DNA of 17,356 nt from Actinomycetota bacterium (lineage in GTDB: Bacteria; Actinomycetota; Acidimicrobiia; Acidimicrobiales; JAHWLA01). A program made the translations under genes and the position numbers. Below are positions 7,170-13,403 of the stretch, one piece after another. Under the pieces are notes generated by a model. It did no database searches and had not been told where the DNA came from. It worked only from the letters and a program-made list of their open reading frames with translations. Location: contig JAHWLA010000025.1 of assembly GCA_019347595.1 (NCBI GenBank), positions 1-17,356 on the forward strand. Reading direction: 5' to 3'. The first letter of the stretch is position 1, and each line of letters opens with the position of its first letter.

Positions 7170-7891
7170 GGCTGGGCTCCCGCAGTCGTGGTGGTCGTCG
7201 CGCCCGGGGCGGTCGTCGTCGCCCCGGCGACCGTGGTCGTCGTCGCACCCGCCGCAGTCGTGGTGGTCGTCGTCGTGGCCGCCGGACCGCCGAAGCCGGG
7301 CGGGACGCTGCCGGTGAACATGCGGGCTGCGATGGTCACCGAGAGCCGGCCCACCTGGTCCGCCGTCACCGTGATGGTGTCGGTCACCACGATGCGAGGC
7401 ATGAGGTCGAGGCGGTTGAGGAAGTCGAGCACCTGGAAGTACCCGCCCTGGATCTGGAGGTTCACCCGGATCTCGGCGGGCGGCGTGGCCGCAGCAGGAC
7501 CGCCCGCTGCCACCGTCGTCGTCGTGGCCGTCGCCGCCGCCGCCGCCGGCGGAGCAGCCGCCGCCGGAGGCGTCGGTGCAACGCTGATGAACTCGATCCC
7601 CGCCCGGACGGCAGCGTCGTTGGTGTCGAGGATGAACTGCGCCAGGTTGGGGTCCTCCGGGATCCCGGCCCGCAGCGCCTCCAGACGAGCACGCTGGGCG
7701 GGCTCGTTCTGCTGGGCGGCCCGTAGCCGCTGGATTTCCGAGCGCAACTGAGCGGCCTGCTGCTCGGCCTGCTCCTGACGGTCGTTGGCCTCCTGCACGT
7801 CACCGCTGGCCGGGCTCCACAGGAGCATGTACCACAGCACGATCACGAGGACGGCGGCGAGGGCGCCGATCCCCAGTGCACGCCGGTTCAT
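7166..7891 (-). CDS. pilO: PilO-like alignment-complex protein with Thr-rich C-terminal tail
   Basis: A 241-residue bitopic protein with a membrane helix at about 7-25, a heptad-like coiled coil rich in Gln/Glu (29-75, EQAEQQAAQLRSEIQRLR), an Ala/Pro/Thr-rich insert (107-139) and a ferredoxin-like region containing INLxxxGxYFQVLDFLNRLD features (141-193; here IRVNLQIQGGYFQVLDFL). This layout is that of PilO, which pairs with PilN and links the pilus motor platform to the outside. The last ~35 residues are almost only Thr, Ala, Gly and Val (TTTT blocks), which is not part of PilO proper. The ATG at 7891 is chosen because it overlaps the pilMN stop as ATGA. The frame stays open upstream to 8368, but that is inside pilMN. 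The stop overlaps the PilP-like start as ATGA. Confidence 0.87.
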   Translation of the reverse strand: MNRRALGIGALAAVLVIVLWYMLLWSPASGDVQEANDRQEQAEQQAAQLRSEIQRLRAAQQNEPAQRARLEALRAGIPEDPNLAQFILDTNDAAVRAGIEFISVAPTPPAAAAPPAAAAATATTTTVAAGGPAAATPPAEIRVNLQIQGGYFQVLDFLNRLDLMPRIVVTDTITVTADQVGRLSVTIAARMFTGSVPPGFGGPAATTTTTTTAAGATTTTVAGATTTAPGATTTTTAGAQP

Positions 7892-9543
7892 TGTGCTCCC
7901 TCCCCGAGGCGGGTCTGCAACCGAGTCGAGCGGGCGGCGGCGGTGAGGTTCGCCTGCGAGGTGAAGTTGACGATCGCCTGCGCACCCACCCCCGTCTTGG
8001 TGGAGTTCGCCACCCAGAGGGCATCGAAGGCCTCGATGCCGTCGGCACGCTGCAGCCAGCGGGCCGTCGACGTCTGGTCGAAGCCGCGGCCGTTCACGCT
8101 CACCGTGCCCGGCGATCCCTTGGTGCCCGTGAAGCTCGCCAACCAGACGTCGTTGGGGATCACGCTGGCGACCTCGTTGAAGAGCTTCGGCCAGGCGATG
8201 TCGTCCGCCAAGGCGAAGCGGAATTGGGCCTCGAGTCGCGAGACGTCGGCCGCCAGCGTGCTCTGAGCGGCCAACTGCGACCGCTGCTGCTGCAGCGTCG
8301 TGACCTCCTGCTCGGCTTCGTCGGCCTCTTCGCGCTCGTCGGCCACCTCGGCGGCTTTGGCCGCCCACAGCGCCAACAGCAACGCCGCCAGCGCGCCCAC
8401 GCCGATCACCACGCCTGCCGTCTGGCGACGCTGCGTGCGGCCGACCGCGATCTCACGCGGGAGCAGCGAGATGCGCCGTGTGCCCTTGTGCACCTCGCCC
8501 GCCAAGGCCAGGCCGACGGGAACGGCGAGCAGCGATTCGAGCTCGGCGAGCTGCGATTCGCCGATGCCCAACGAGCCCAGGCGCATGCCCGCCAACGGGT
8601 GGCCCGGCTCGACCCGGCCGCCCAGTTGCGACTGGAGGCGCTCCATGAGGCCGGCCGTGCGGCTGGCGCCGCCGGTCACGATGATGCGGGAGATGGGCGC
8701 CGACTGCGCCTGCGCCGTGTAGTAGTCGATGGAGCCGCGGATCTCCTCGACCAGCGTGCCGAGCCGGCTACTCACGATCTGGCCCGCTCGGGCAACGGTC
8801 TCGTCGCCGGAGCCGCTACCCACACGGCGCTTCAGGTCTTCGGCCATGTCCACATCGACGTTGAGGTCGCGGGCGATGGCCTGGGTGAGGTCGTCGCCGC
8901 CGACGAGGAGCACCCGCACGAAGCGGGGGATTCCCTGCTCGTGCACCACCACGTTGGTCACACCGCCGCCGATGCACACGATGGCTTCAGCGCTGCCGTC
9001 GCCCTCGAACATCGAGGCGCCGAGGGTCAACGAGCGCACCAGGGCGAAGGGGACGACGTCGACGGCAGCGGCGCTCAGTCCGGCGCCTTCGACGGCGGCC
9101 AGGTGCGTCCGCACCATGTCGCGCTGGGCGGCGGCCAGGAGCACCCGCATGCGGGGCTCGCCCGTGGGGCTGACGGTGTCCCCCAGGATCTGGAAGTCGA
9201 GGATGGCATCCTCGATGGGGATGGGGATGAGCTCCTGGGCCTCGAACCGGAGAGCCGACTCCAGGTCGGACTCGCTCATCTGCGCCATCTCGGCCTGCCG
9301 GACGACGACCCGCTGGTTGGCGACGCCGACGACCACGCGCTTCGACTTGAACCCGCCGTCGCTCCACAGGCGCCGAATGGCGGCGCTCACGGCGCCGGGG
9401 TCGATGACCTCTCCCCCGCGCACGGCGCCCGGCGCCAGCGTCACCTGGGCAAAGCGCTCGAGAGTCGGCTGCCCGCCCAGCGTCACCTCGGCGGCACGTA
9501 CGGCGTAGCTGCCGATGTCGAGTCCGACCACCCGGGTTGCCAT
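7888..9543 (-). CDS. PilM-PilN fusion protein
   Basis: Residues 1-~345 are PilM, an actin-like cytoplasmic ATP-binding protein: GLDIGSYAVR (7-16) is the first phosphate loop, IGGGVTNVVV (191-200) the second and VTGGASR (289-295) the adenosine segment. It continues without a stop into PilN: the RRISLLPRE motif (356-364) equals the INLLP peptide with which PilN binds PilM. A membrane helix (375-397), a coiled coil (399-440) and a ferredoxin-like region with VIPNDVWLASF and VSVNGRGFDQ follow. In most T4P systems these are two genes. The fusion ties the cytoplasmic ring to the inner-membrane alignment complex. The start ATG shares one base with the HTH stop (TGATG), and the stop overlaps pilO as ATGA. 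No frameshift is needed to read the whole protein. Confidence 0.93.
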   Translation of the reverse strand: MATRVVGLDIGSYAVRAAEVTLGGQPTLERFAQVTLAPGAVRGGEVIDPGAVSAAIRRLWSDGGFKSKRVVVGVANQRVVVRQAEMAQMSESDLESALRFEAQELIPIPIEDAILDFQILGDTVSPTGEPRMRVLLAAAQRDMVRTHLAAVEGAGLSAAAVDVVPFALVRSLTLGASMFEGDGSAEAIVCIGGGVTNVVVHEQGIPRFVRVLLVGGDDLTQAIARDLNVDVDMAEDLKRRVGSGSGDETVARAGQIVSSRLGTLVEEIRGSIDYYTAQAQSAPISRIIVTGGASRTAGLMERLQSQLGGRVEPGHPLAGMRLGSLGIGESQLAELESLLAVPVGLALAGEVHKGTRRISLLPREIAVGRTQRRQTAGVVIGVGALAALLLALWAAKAAEVADEREEADEAEQEVTTLQQQRSQLAAQSTLAADVSRLEAQFRFALADDIAWPKLFNEVASVIPNDVWLASFTGTKGSPGTVSVNGRGFDQTSTARWLQRADGIEAFDALWVANSTKTGVGAQAIVNFTSQANLTAAARSTRLQTRLGEGAQ

Positions 9544-9725
9544 CAGGCCGTCCCCCTGGCGAGGTAGGCGTCCACGTCACGCTCCCTGATCCGATAACTG
9601 CGGCCGACACGCGTCGCGACCAGTTCGCCGGACTGGATGAGGCGGTAGACGGTCATGTTCGACACGCGCATCGCCTCGGCGACTTCCTGTACTCGTAGCA
9701 AGCGGTGTTCCGTATCCAAGGACAT
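9543..9725 (-). CDS. Small excisionase/BldC-like helix-turn-helix protein
   Basis: From the ATG at 9725 the protein is 60 residues. LLRVQEVAEAMRVSNMTVYR and the following LIQSGELVATRVGRSYRIRE are the complete MerR-like winged helix-turn-helix of the excisionase/BldC type, ending with DVDAYL. It lacks any effector domain and probably binds DNA as a dimer or a row of subunits. A longer reading from a GTG at 9776 would start inside the promoter (9766-9794) and add an Arg-rich stretch, so the ATG is preferred. A GAGG lies 7 bases upstream. Its stop is joined to the pilMN start (TGATG). That coupling to pilus genes makes it more likely a regulator than a phage excisionase. Its target sites are unknown. 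Confidence 0.85.
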   Translation of the reverse strand: MSLDTEHRLLRVQEVAEAMRVSNMTVYRLIQSGELVATRVGRSYRIRERDVDAYLARGTA

Positions 9726-9765
9726 GCTCGGCCTCGATCTCCGACGAGCCGCCCGCTCTGGTGAC

Positions 9766-9794
9766 ACTCTACGCACAGCGAACTACATCGTCAA
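9766..9794 (-). promoter_or_regulatory. Sigma-70-like promoter of the HTH-pilMN-pilO-pilP operon
   Basis: On the minus strand TTGACG (9794-9789) and TAGAGT (9771-9766) are 17 bases apart. They match the consensus at 5 of 6 and 4 of 6 positions. Transcription would start near 9759, about 34 bases before the ATG at 9725. An A/T-rich stretch (TTTTTG) lies just upstream of the -35. Confidence 0.6.
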
Positions 9795-9815
9795 CAAAAA
9801 CCACATGCTTTAACT

Positions 9816-9832
9816 CCACTTGCCAGTGGCAA
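9816..9832 (-). terminator. Weak hairpin after pilD
   Basis: Two overlapping 5-bp hairpins are possible on the minus strand: TTGCC-ACT-GGCAA and CCACT-GGCA-AGTGG. They lie shortly after the pilD stop and about 20 bases before a run of five T. The stems are short, so termination is only a possibility. Confidence 0.25.
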
Positions 9833-9838
9833 CATCCG

Positions 9839-10612
9839 TCACACCCCGTACCAGCGCAGGATGGGCTCGCCCAGGAGGACAGCGAGCAGCCCACCGAGGG
9901 CGAGGAACGGGCCGAAGGGGATGCGGTCCTTGCGGGACCGGACCTTCAAGCCGATGAGCGTGAGGCTCACCACCGAGGCGGTCAGGAAGCCGAGGAACAG
10001 GCCGAGGAGGACGTGCCCGAGGTCGAGCCACCCCAGGGCCACCCCGAGCAAGCCGGCCAGGCGCACGTCGCCGAAACCCATCGCCCGGGGGCTGACGAAG
10101 TGGATCACGAACAGCAGGGTGAACCCGAGCAGGCCGCCCAGGACGGCGCCACGCAGCGACGACAGGTCGTCGTCGACCACGGCGGCGAGCACCAACAGGG
10201 GTGCCAGAAGGAACAGGGTGGGGTAGACGATGCGGTTGGGGACGATGAAGTGCTCGAGGTCGACCAGCGAGATGGCGAGCAGCGCAGCGCCCAGCACCAG
10301 GAAGGCGGGCAGCACGGCGGCATCGTCGGCGAAGCGGACGGCCAGGAGGGCGAAGAGCACCGCGGTGCCGAGCTCGACGGCGGGGTAGCGGGGCGAGATG
10401 GGCATGGCGCACGTCCGGCACCGCCCGCGGAGCACCAGCCAGGAGAACAGCGGGACGTTGTCACGGTTGGCCAACTCGGTGCCGCACCCCGGGCACCGGG
10501 AGCGGGGCGAGACGACCGACTCCTTGCGGGGGACGCGGTGGATCACGACGTTGAGGAAGGAGCCGACGGCGAGCCCGAACAGTGCGGCCAGGACGACGAG
10601 CGAGGCGGTCAC
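9839..10612 (-). CDS. pilD: Prepilin peptidase / N-methyltransferase
   Basis: This polytopic membrane enzyme cuts class III leaders after Gly and methylates the new N-terminus of pilins. The N-terminal block has GSFLNVVIHRVPR (17-29) and two zinc-type CxxC pairs, Cys40/43 (CPGCG) and Cys65/68 (CRTCA), flanking NRDNVPLFSWL. The two catalytic aspartates of the A24 aspartyl protease family are Asp118 in VDLEHFIVPN and Asp182 in GFGDVRLAG. About eight hydrophobic helices are visible, and 257 residues is a normal length. Translation begins at a GTG with no clear Shine-Dalgarno, so the mRNA may be leaderless or read from pilA across the hairpin at 10638-10667. The five class III-like leaders encoded in the window are its evident substrates. 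Confidence 0.96.
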   Translation of the reverse strand: MTASLVVLAALFGLAVGSFLNVVIHRVPRKESVVSPRSRCPGCGTELANRDNVPLFSWLVLRGRCRTCAMPISPRYPAVELGTAVLFALLAVRFADDAAVLPAFLVLGAALLAISLVDLEHFIVPNRIVYPTLFLLAPLLVLAAVVDDDLSSLRGAVLGGLLGFTLLFVIHFVSPRAMGFGDVRLAGLLGVALGWLDLGHVLLGLFLGFLTASVVSLTLIGLKVRSRKDRIPFGPFLALGGLLAVLLGEPILRWYGV

Positions 10613-10637
10613 GGTCGGAGGTTAGGGGCGGGACGCG

Positions 10638-10667
10638 AAGCGGGCGGGGCTTTCGCCCCGCCCGCTT
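10638..10667 (-). terminator. Perfect GNRA-loop hairpin after pilA
   Basis: AAGCGGGCGGGGC, a GAAA loop and the exact complement form a 13-bp stem on the minus strand, 24 bases after the pilA stop. No long T-run follows, as is common for actinobacterial terminators. It would stop most pilA transcripts before pilD, or stabilise the 3' end of the abundant pilin mRNA. Confidence 0.75.
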
Positions 10668-10691
10668 GTGCAGTTGCTTCGATGGTGCTGC

Positions 10692-11225
10692 TTAGGCGGC
10701 AGGCGCCGAGCTGGCGACGTTGCCCGAAGGCCAGCCGTCGGTCTGCGACGAACGGAAGTTCGCCGCGGCATCCGACTTGCAGGTCGCAGTGGTCGTGCCG
10801 ATCAGCTTGGCGTACTGGGTGCCACCGCCACCAGCGACGACGTTGTCCTTGATGAGGAAGCAGTCGGCGTTCTTGGCACGCACGGCAATACGGAACTCGC
10901 TGGTCGTTGCATCCCAGCTGATGTCGTCGACGTTGACCGACGCTGCGGCCTCGGTGGCGACCCAATCCAGCGACGGCTCGGCGGCCTGGAGGTCGGCGAG
11001 GGCGATGTCGTAGGTCTCCTTCTCGGCATGGACGGTCTTGGCGGCGCTCAGGGCAGAGCGGGCGTTCGACTGGGCGGCCTTGCTCTTGGCGTTGTTCTGC
11101 GCGTTGAGGAAGGTCGGGACGGCGATGGCCACGAGGATGCCGATAATCAGCACGACGACCATGAGCTCGATGAGGGTGAAGCCTTCCTCATCCTTCTCGA
11201 GACGCTTGCGAAGGGCGTCAATCAT
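10692..11225 (-). CDS. pilA: Major type IV pilin
   Basis: A 177-residue prepilin with a 15-residue class III leader (MIDALRKRLEKDEEG) followed by FTLIELMVVVLIIGILVAIA, with Glu at mature position 5. The rest of the N-terminal helix (PTFLNAQNNAKSKAAQSNAR) is very like pilins of other Gram-positive and deltaproteobacterial pili. Two cysteines (in NADCFLIKD and TATCKSD) probably close the C-terminal loop. The ATG at 11225 is chosen because it gives a normal leader and has GGAAAGGG 9 bases upstream. A start at 11282 would add 19 unrelated residues. The long leader RNA holds a candidate GEMM-I riboswitch, and a strong hairpin follows the stop. Both suggest a separately controlled, abundant transcript, so this is the likely major subunit. 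That role is inferred and not shown. Confidence 0.92.
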   Translation of the reverse strand: MIDALRKRLEKDEEGFTLIELMVVVLIIGILVAIAVPTFLNAQNNAKSKAAQSNARSALSAAKTVHAEKETYDIALADLQAAEPSLDWVATEAAASVNVDDISWDATTSEFRIAVRAKNADCFLIKDNVVAGGGGTQYAKLIGTTTATCKSDAAANFRSSQTDGWPSGNVASSAPAA

Positions 11226-11317
11226 GTTGGGTTTCCCTTTCCGGTGAATGTCAATGGATTGCGAGCCGTAAACCCCTCCCATCGGGCCCGACCCGTACTC
11301 ACCGGAATCGGTCCTCC

Positions 11318-11400
11318 AGGCAGCCCGGCTGGCCTTCCCACGAGATGTGGGGATCGGCTCCGTGGCGTTGCGCCCCCGCCTCCCGACGGGTTTGCCTTTT
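11318..11400 (-). promoter_or_regulatory. Candidate GEMM-I (c-di-GMP class I or cGAMP) riboswitch aptamer in the pilA leader
   Basis: On the minus strand AAAAGGCAAA (11400-11391) is followed by a 6-bp stem CCCGTC/GGCGGG with a GNRA loop GGGA (11384-11381). Next comes GGCGCAACGCC (11374-11364), which matches the GEMM-I core GACGCAAAGCC at 9 of 11 positions. Then GCC-A-CGG (11366-11360) pairs with CCG-GGC (11328-11323), leaving one bulged A and enclosing a hairpin (CCCAC-ATCTC-GTGGG) with an internal loop that could receive the GNRA loop. The 3' end AGCCGGGCTGCC (11330-11319) matches the usual end of the class, and AGGCA/TGCCT closes the structure. The order, spacing and pairing are those of c-di-GMP-I aptamers. 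Two core bases differ from consensus. No covariance-model search was possible. Confidence 0.78.
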
Positions 11401-11423
11401 CAAGAGCACCTGCTCGCAAGAGA

Positions 11424-11452
11424 AGTATCGCCACCACCTCCGCCCGACTTGA
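11424..11452 (-). promoter_or_regulatory. Possible pilA promoter, sigma-28/WhiG-like
   Basis: On the minus strand TCAAGT (11452-11447) and GGCGATAC (11432-11425) resemble the FliA/WhiG elements TAAAGT and GCCGATAA, with one base more than the usual spacing. GATACT alone is a 4-of-6 match to a sigma-70 -10 but lacks a good -35. A start near 11417 would place the riboswitch about 17 bases into the mRNA. This is a weak by-eye call. Confidence 0.3.
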
Positions 11453-11489
11453 GCAACTTTCCGGCGGGTTCGGACGACAGCCGGCTCAC

Positions 11490-12032
11490 TCAGGCGCTGG
11501 CGCCGCTCGGCGGCCACCCCGCGGCCTGCGAGGGCTGCCACACGGGCCCGGGCCCATCGGCGTCGCACGATGTCGCGTCGGTGTCGATCGTCTTGCCGTA
11601 CGAGGTGCCCGCACCGACGCTGGTGGGGTCGGCATCGTCGCGCACGTAGAAGCAGTCGCCGTTGGTGGCGCGCACGGCGAGGGTCATCGCCGTGGGCGTC
11701 GACGACCAGCTCACCTCGGTGGCGTTGCGGGAGGGGCTGCCCATGGTCGCCGTCCACTGCAACGACGGCTCCGCCCGGTTCAGCAGGGTGAGCGTGGCCG
11801 CGTCGCTTGTCAGCCAGTACGCCTCGTACTCGGGGTGGACGGTCTTGGCTGCGCTCAGTGCGGTGCGCACGTTGGCTTGGGCCCCTCGGGACTTGGCGCC
11901 GTTCTGGGCGCCCAGGAAGGCGGGGACGGCGATAGCGACCAGGACGCCGATGACGGCCACCACGACCAGAAGCTCGACCAGCGAGAAGCCGTCGTCGTTC
12001 GCCGGCCCGCGTGGGCGGGTGATCGAGCACAT
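11490..12032 (-). CDS. Second type IV pilin, paralogue of PilA
   Basis: From the ATG at 12032 this is a 180-residue prepilin with a 15-residue leader ending in NDDG, then FSLVELLVVVAVIGVLVAIA with Glu at mature position 5. A GTG at 12056 would give a 23-residue leader. The ATG is preferred because the 15-residue leader equals that of pilA, although neither has a good Shine-Dalgarno. It shares the PilA layout: AVPAFLGAQNGAKSRGAQAN followed by a VRTALSAAKTVHPE segment, then a DCF motif and a second cysteine near the C-terminus. The pair therefore looks like a tandem duplication that has diverged. It lies between pilC and pilA and is separated from pilA by the riboswitch leader. It could be a minor subunit or an alternative major pilin. 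Confidence 0.88.
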   Translation of the reverse strand: MCSITRPRGPANDDGFSLVELLVVVAVIGVLVAIAVPAFLGAQNGAKSRGAQANVRTALSAAKTVHPEYEAYWLTSDAATLTLLNRAEPSLQWTATMGSPSRNATEVSWSSTPTAMTLAVRATNGDCFYVRDDADPTSVGAGTSYGKTIDTDATSCDADGPGPVWQPSQAAGWPPSGASA

Positions 12033-12121
12033 GCTGGGGCTATCGGACGTGGACACCGAGTGTTGACCGCCCGCCGTCGAAATGACTCGTCGTCACCGTT
12101 CGGACTAGTCCCCGGGACGCG

Positions 12122-12149
12122 ACACGGCCCGCCTCCCGGCGGGCCGTGT
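12122..12149 (-). terminator. Perfect hairpin after pilC
   Basis: ACACGGCCCGCC, a GGGA loop and the exact complement GGCGGGCCGTGT form a 12-bp stem on the minus strand, 24 bases after the pilC stop. No T-run follows. It probably ends the pilB-pilT-pilC transcript before the second pilin. Confidence 0.7.
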
Positions 12150-12173
12150 GGTCGTTCGTGCGTATGACGGCGG

Positions 12174-13391
12174 CTACTGGATGAGCTTGATGACGTTGAA
12201 CATCGGCATGTACAGCGCCACGACCATGCCGCCGACGGCACCGCCCAGCACCATGATCAGCAGGGGCTCCAGCAGCGAGGTGAGCGCGTCGACCGTCGCC
12301 TCCACCTCCTGCTCGTAGAACTCGCCGACCTTGTCGAGCATGGTGTCGACGGCGCCCGTCTCCTCGCCCACGGCCAGCATCTGCGTCACCATCGGCGGGA
12401 ACACCTTGGTGTGCTCGGCCATGCGCTTGGCGATGGGCTCGCCCTGCTTCACGCCCTCCTGCATCTCCTTGACGCAGTTCGACACGACGGTGTTGCCCAC
12501 GGTCTCCGAGGTGATCTCCAGCGACTCCAGGATGGGCACACCCGCCCGCAGCAGGCTGGAGAGCGTCTGGGAGAAGCGGGTGAGTGCCGTCTTGTGCACC
12601 AAGCCGCCGAAGACGGGCAGCTTCAGCTTGAAGACGTCCCACGCCGCCCGGCCCTTGTCGGTCTGGATCCACCGCTTGAACAGGACCACGAAGGCGACCT
12701 GACCCACGAAGATCAGCGGGAACCACTTCTTCAGGATCGTGGAGATCACCAGCAGGATGCGGGTGGGCAGCGGGAGCGTGCCGCCCAGGTCGGCGTAGAT
12801 GTTCTTGAACGTCGGCACGACGAACAGGAGCATCACCGTCACGATGAGCAGCACCAGGCTGAGCACGGCGACCGGGTAGGTCATGGCCGCCTTGATCTTG
12901 CGCTTCAGCTCGACCTGCTTCTCGATGGTGTCGGAGAGCTGGAGCAGCACCGAATCGAGCACGCCGCCCGTCTCGCCCGCTCGCACCATGGCGATGTAGA
13001 GGCGGTTGAACGCCCGGGGGTGGCGGGCCAGCGCCTGCGACAGCGAGGAGCCCTTCTCCACGTCGGTGCGAACCTCTTTGAGGATGTCCTTGAGCGCCTT
13101 GCTCTGGGTCTGCTCCTCGAGGATGTTCAACGCCCGGAGCAGCGAGAGCCCGGAGTTGATCATGGTGGCGAACTGGCGGCTGAAGACGGCGATGTCCTTC
13201 AGCTTCACCTTGGGCTTGAAGAGCGAGAGCTCCTTGTTGACGCCGCCCGTCGCCTTCTTGTCGATGGCGAGGGGCACGTAGCCCATCTGCCGCAGCTTGT
13301 TGGCGACCAGGGTCGTGCTGTCGGCCTCGATCGAGCCCTGCAGCATCTTCCCCGCCTTGTCGCGGACCTTGTAGGTGTAGGTCTCAGCCAT
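12174..13391 (-). CDS. pilC: Type IV pilus inner-membrane platform protein
   Basis: The 405-residue polytopic protein has the two repeated T2SSF domains of the GspF/PilC family: about 68-192 (FSRQFATMINSGLSLLRALN and MVRAGETGGVLD) and 270-394 (FSQTLSSLLRAGVPILESLE and MLAVGEETGAVDTML). Membrane helices are at about 172-193, 211-238 and 375-396. An N-terminal segment with YTYKVRDKAGKMLQGSIEAD and LRQMGYVPLAI is the usual opening. PilC sits under the fibre and is turned by PilB and PilT to add or remove pilins. The ATG is preceded by AAGGGG 8 bases upstream, in the 12-base gap after pilT, so the two are surely co-transcribed. A perfect hairpin follows the stop. All family features are intact. 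Confidence 0.96.
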   Translation of the reverse strand: MAETYTYKVRDKAGKMLQGSIEADSTTLVANKLRQMGYVPLAIDKKATGGVNKELSLFKPKVKLKDIAVFSRQFATMINSGLSLLRALNILEEQTQSKALKDILKEVRTDVEKGSSLSQALARHPRAFNRLYIAMVRAGETGGVLDSVLLQLSDTIEKQVELKRKIKAAMTYPVAVLSLVLLIVTVMLLFVVPTFKNIYADLGGTLPLPTRILLVISTILKKWFPLIFVGQVAFVVLFKRWIQTDKGRAAWDVFKLKLPVFGGLVHKTALTRFSQTLSSLLRAGVPILESLEITSETVGNTVVSNCVKEMQEGVKQGEPIAKRMAEHTKVFPPMVTQMLAVGEETGAVDTMLDKVGEFYEQEVEATVDALTSLLEPLLIMVLGGAVGGMVVALYMPMFNVIKLIQ

Positions 13392-13403
13392 CCCCTCGTC
13401 CCC

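Noticed and set aside
7892..8368. N-terminal extension of pilO upstream of 7891
   Set aside because: This part is out of frame inside pilMN and Arg/Gly-rich. The ATG at 7891 overlaps the pilMN stop as ATGA and gives a normal PilO.
9543..9725. HTH gene considered as a phage excisionase marking an integrated element
   Set aside because: No integrase, attachment repeat or other phage gene is present, and it is translationally coupled to pilMN.
9726..9776. Longer HTH protein from a GTG at 9776
   Set aside because: The codon is within the predicted promoter, upstream of the likely transcription start, and adds an Arg-rich stretch not seen in the family.
11249..11254. Perfect TTGACA on the minus strand just before pilA
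   Set aside because: It is 23 bases from the ATG, so a -10 box would fall on the ribosome site. It is also downstream of the aptamer.
11226..11282. Extended pilA start 19 codons upstream
   Set aside because: It would give an atypical leader and translate the regulatory leader. The ATG at 11225 has a good ribosome site and a standard 15-residue leader.
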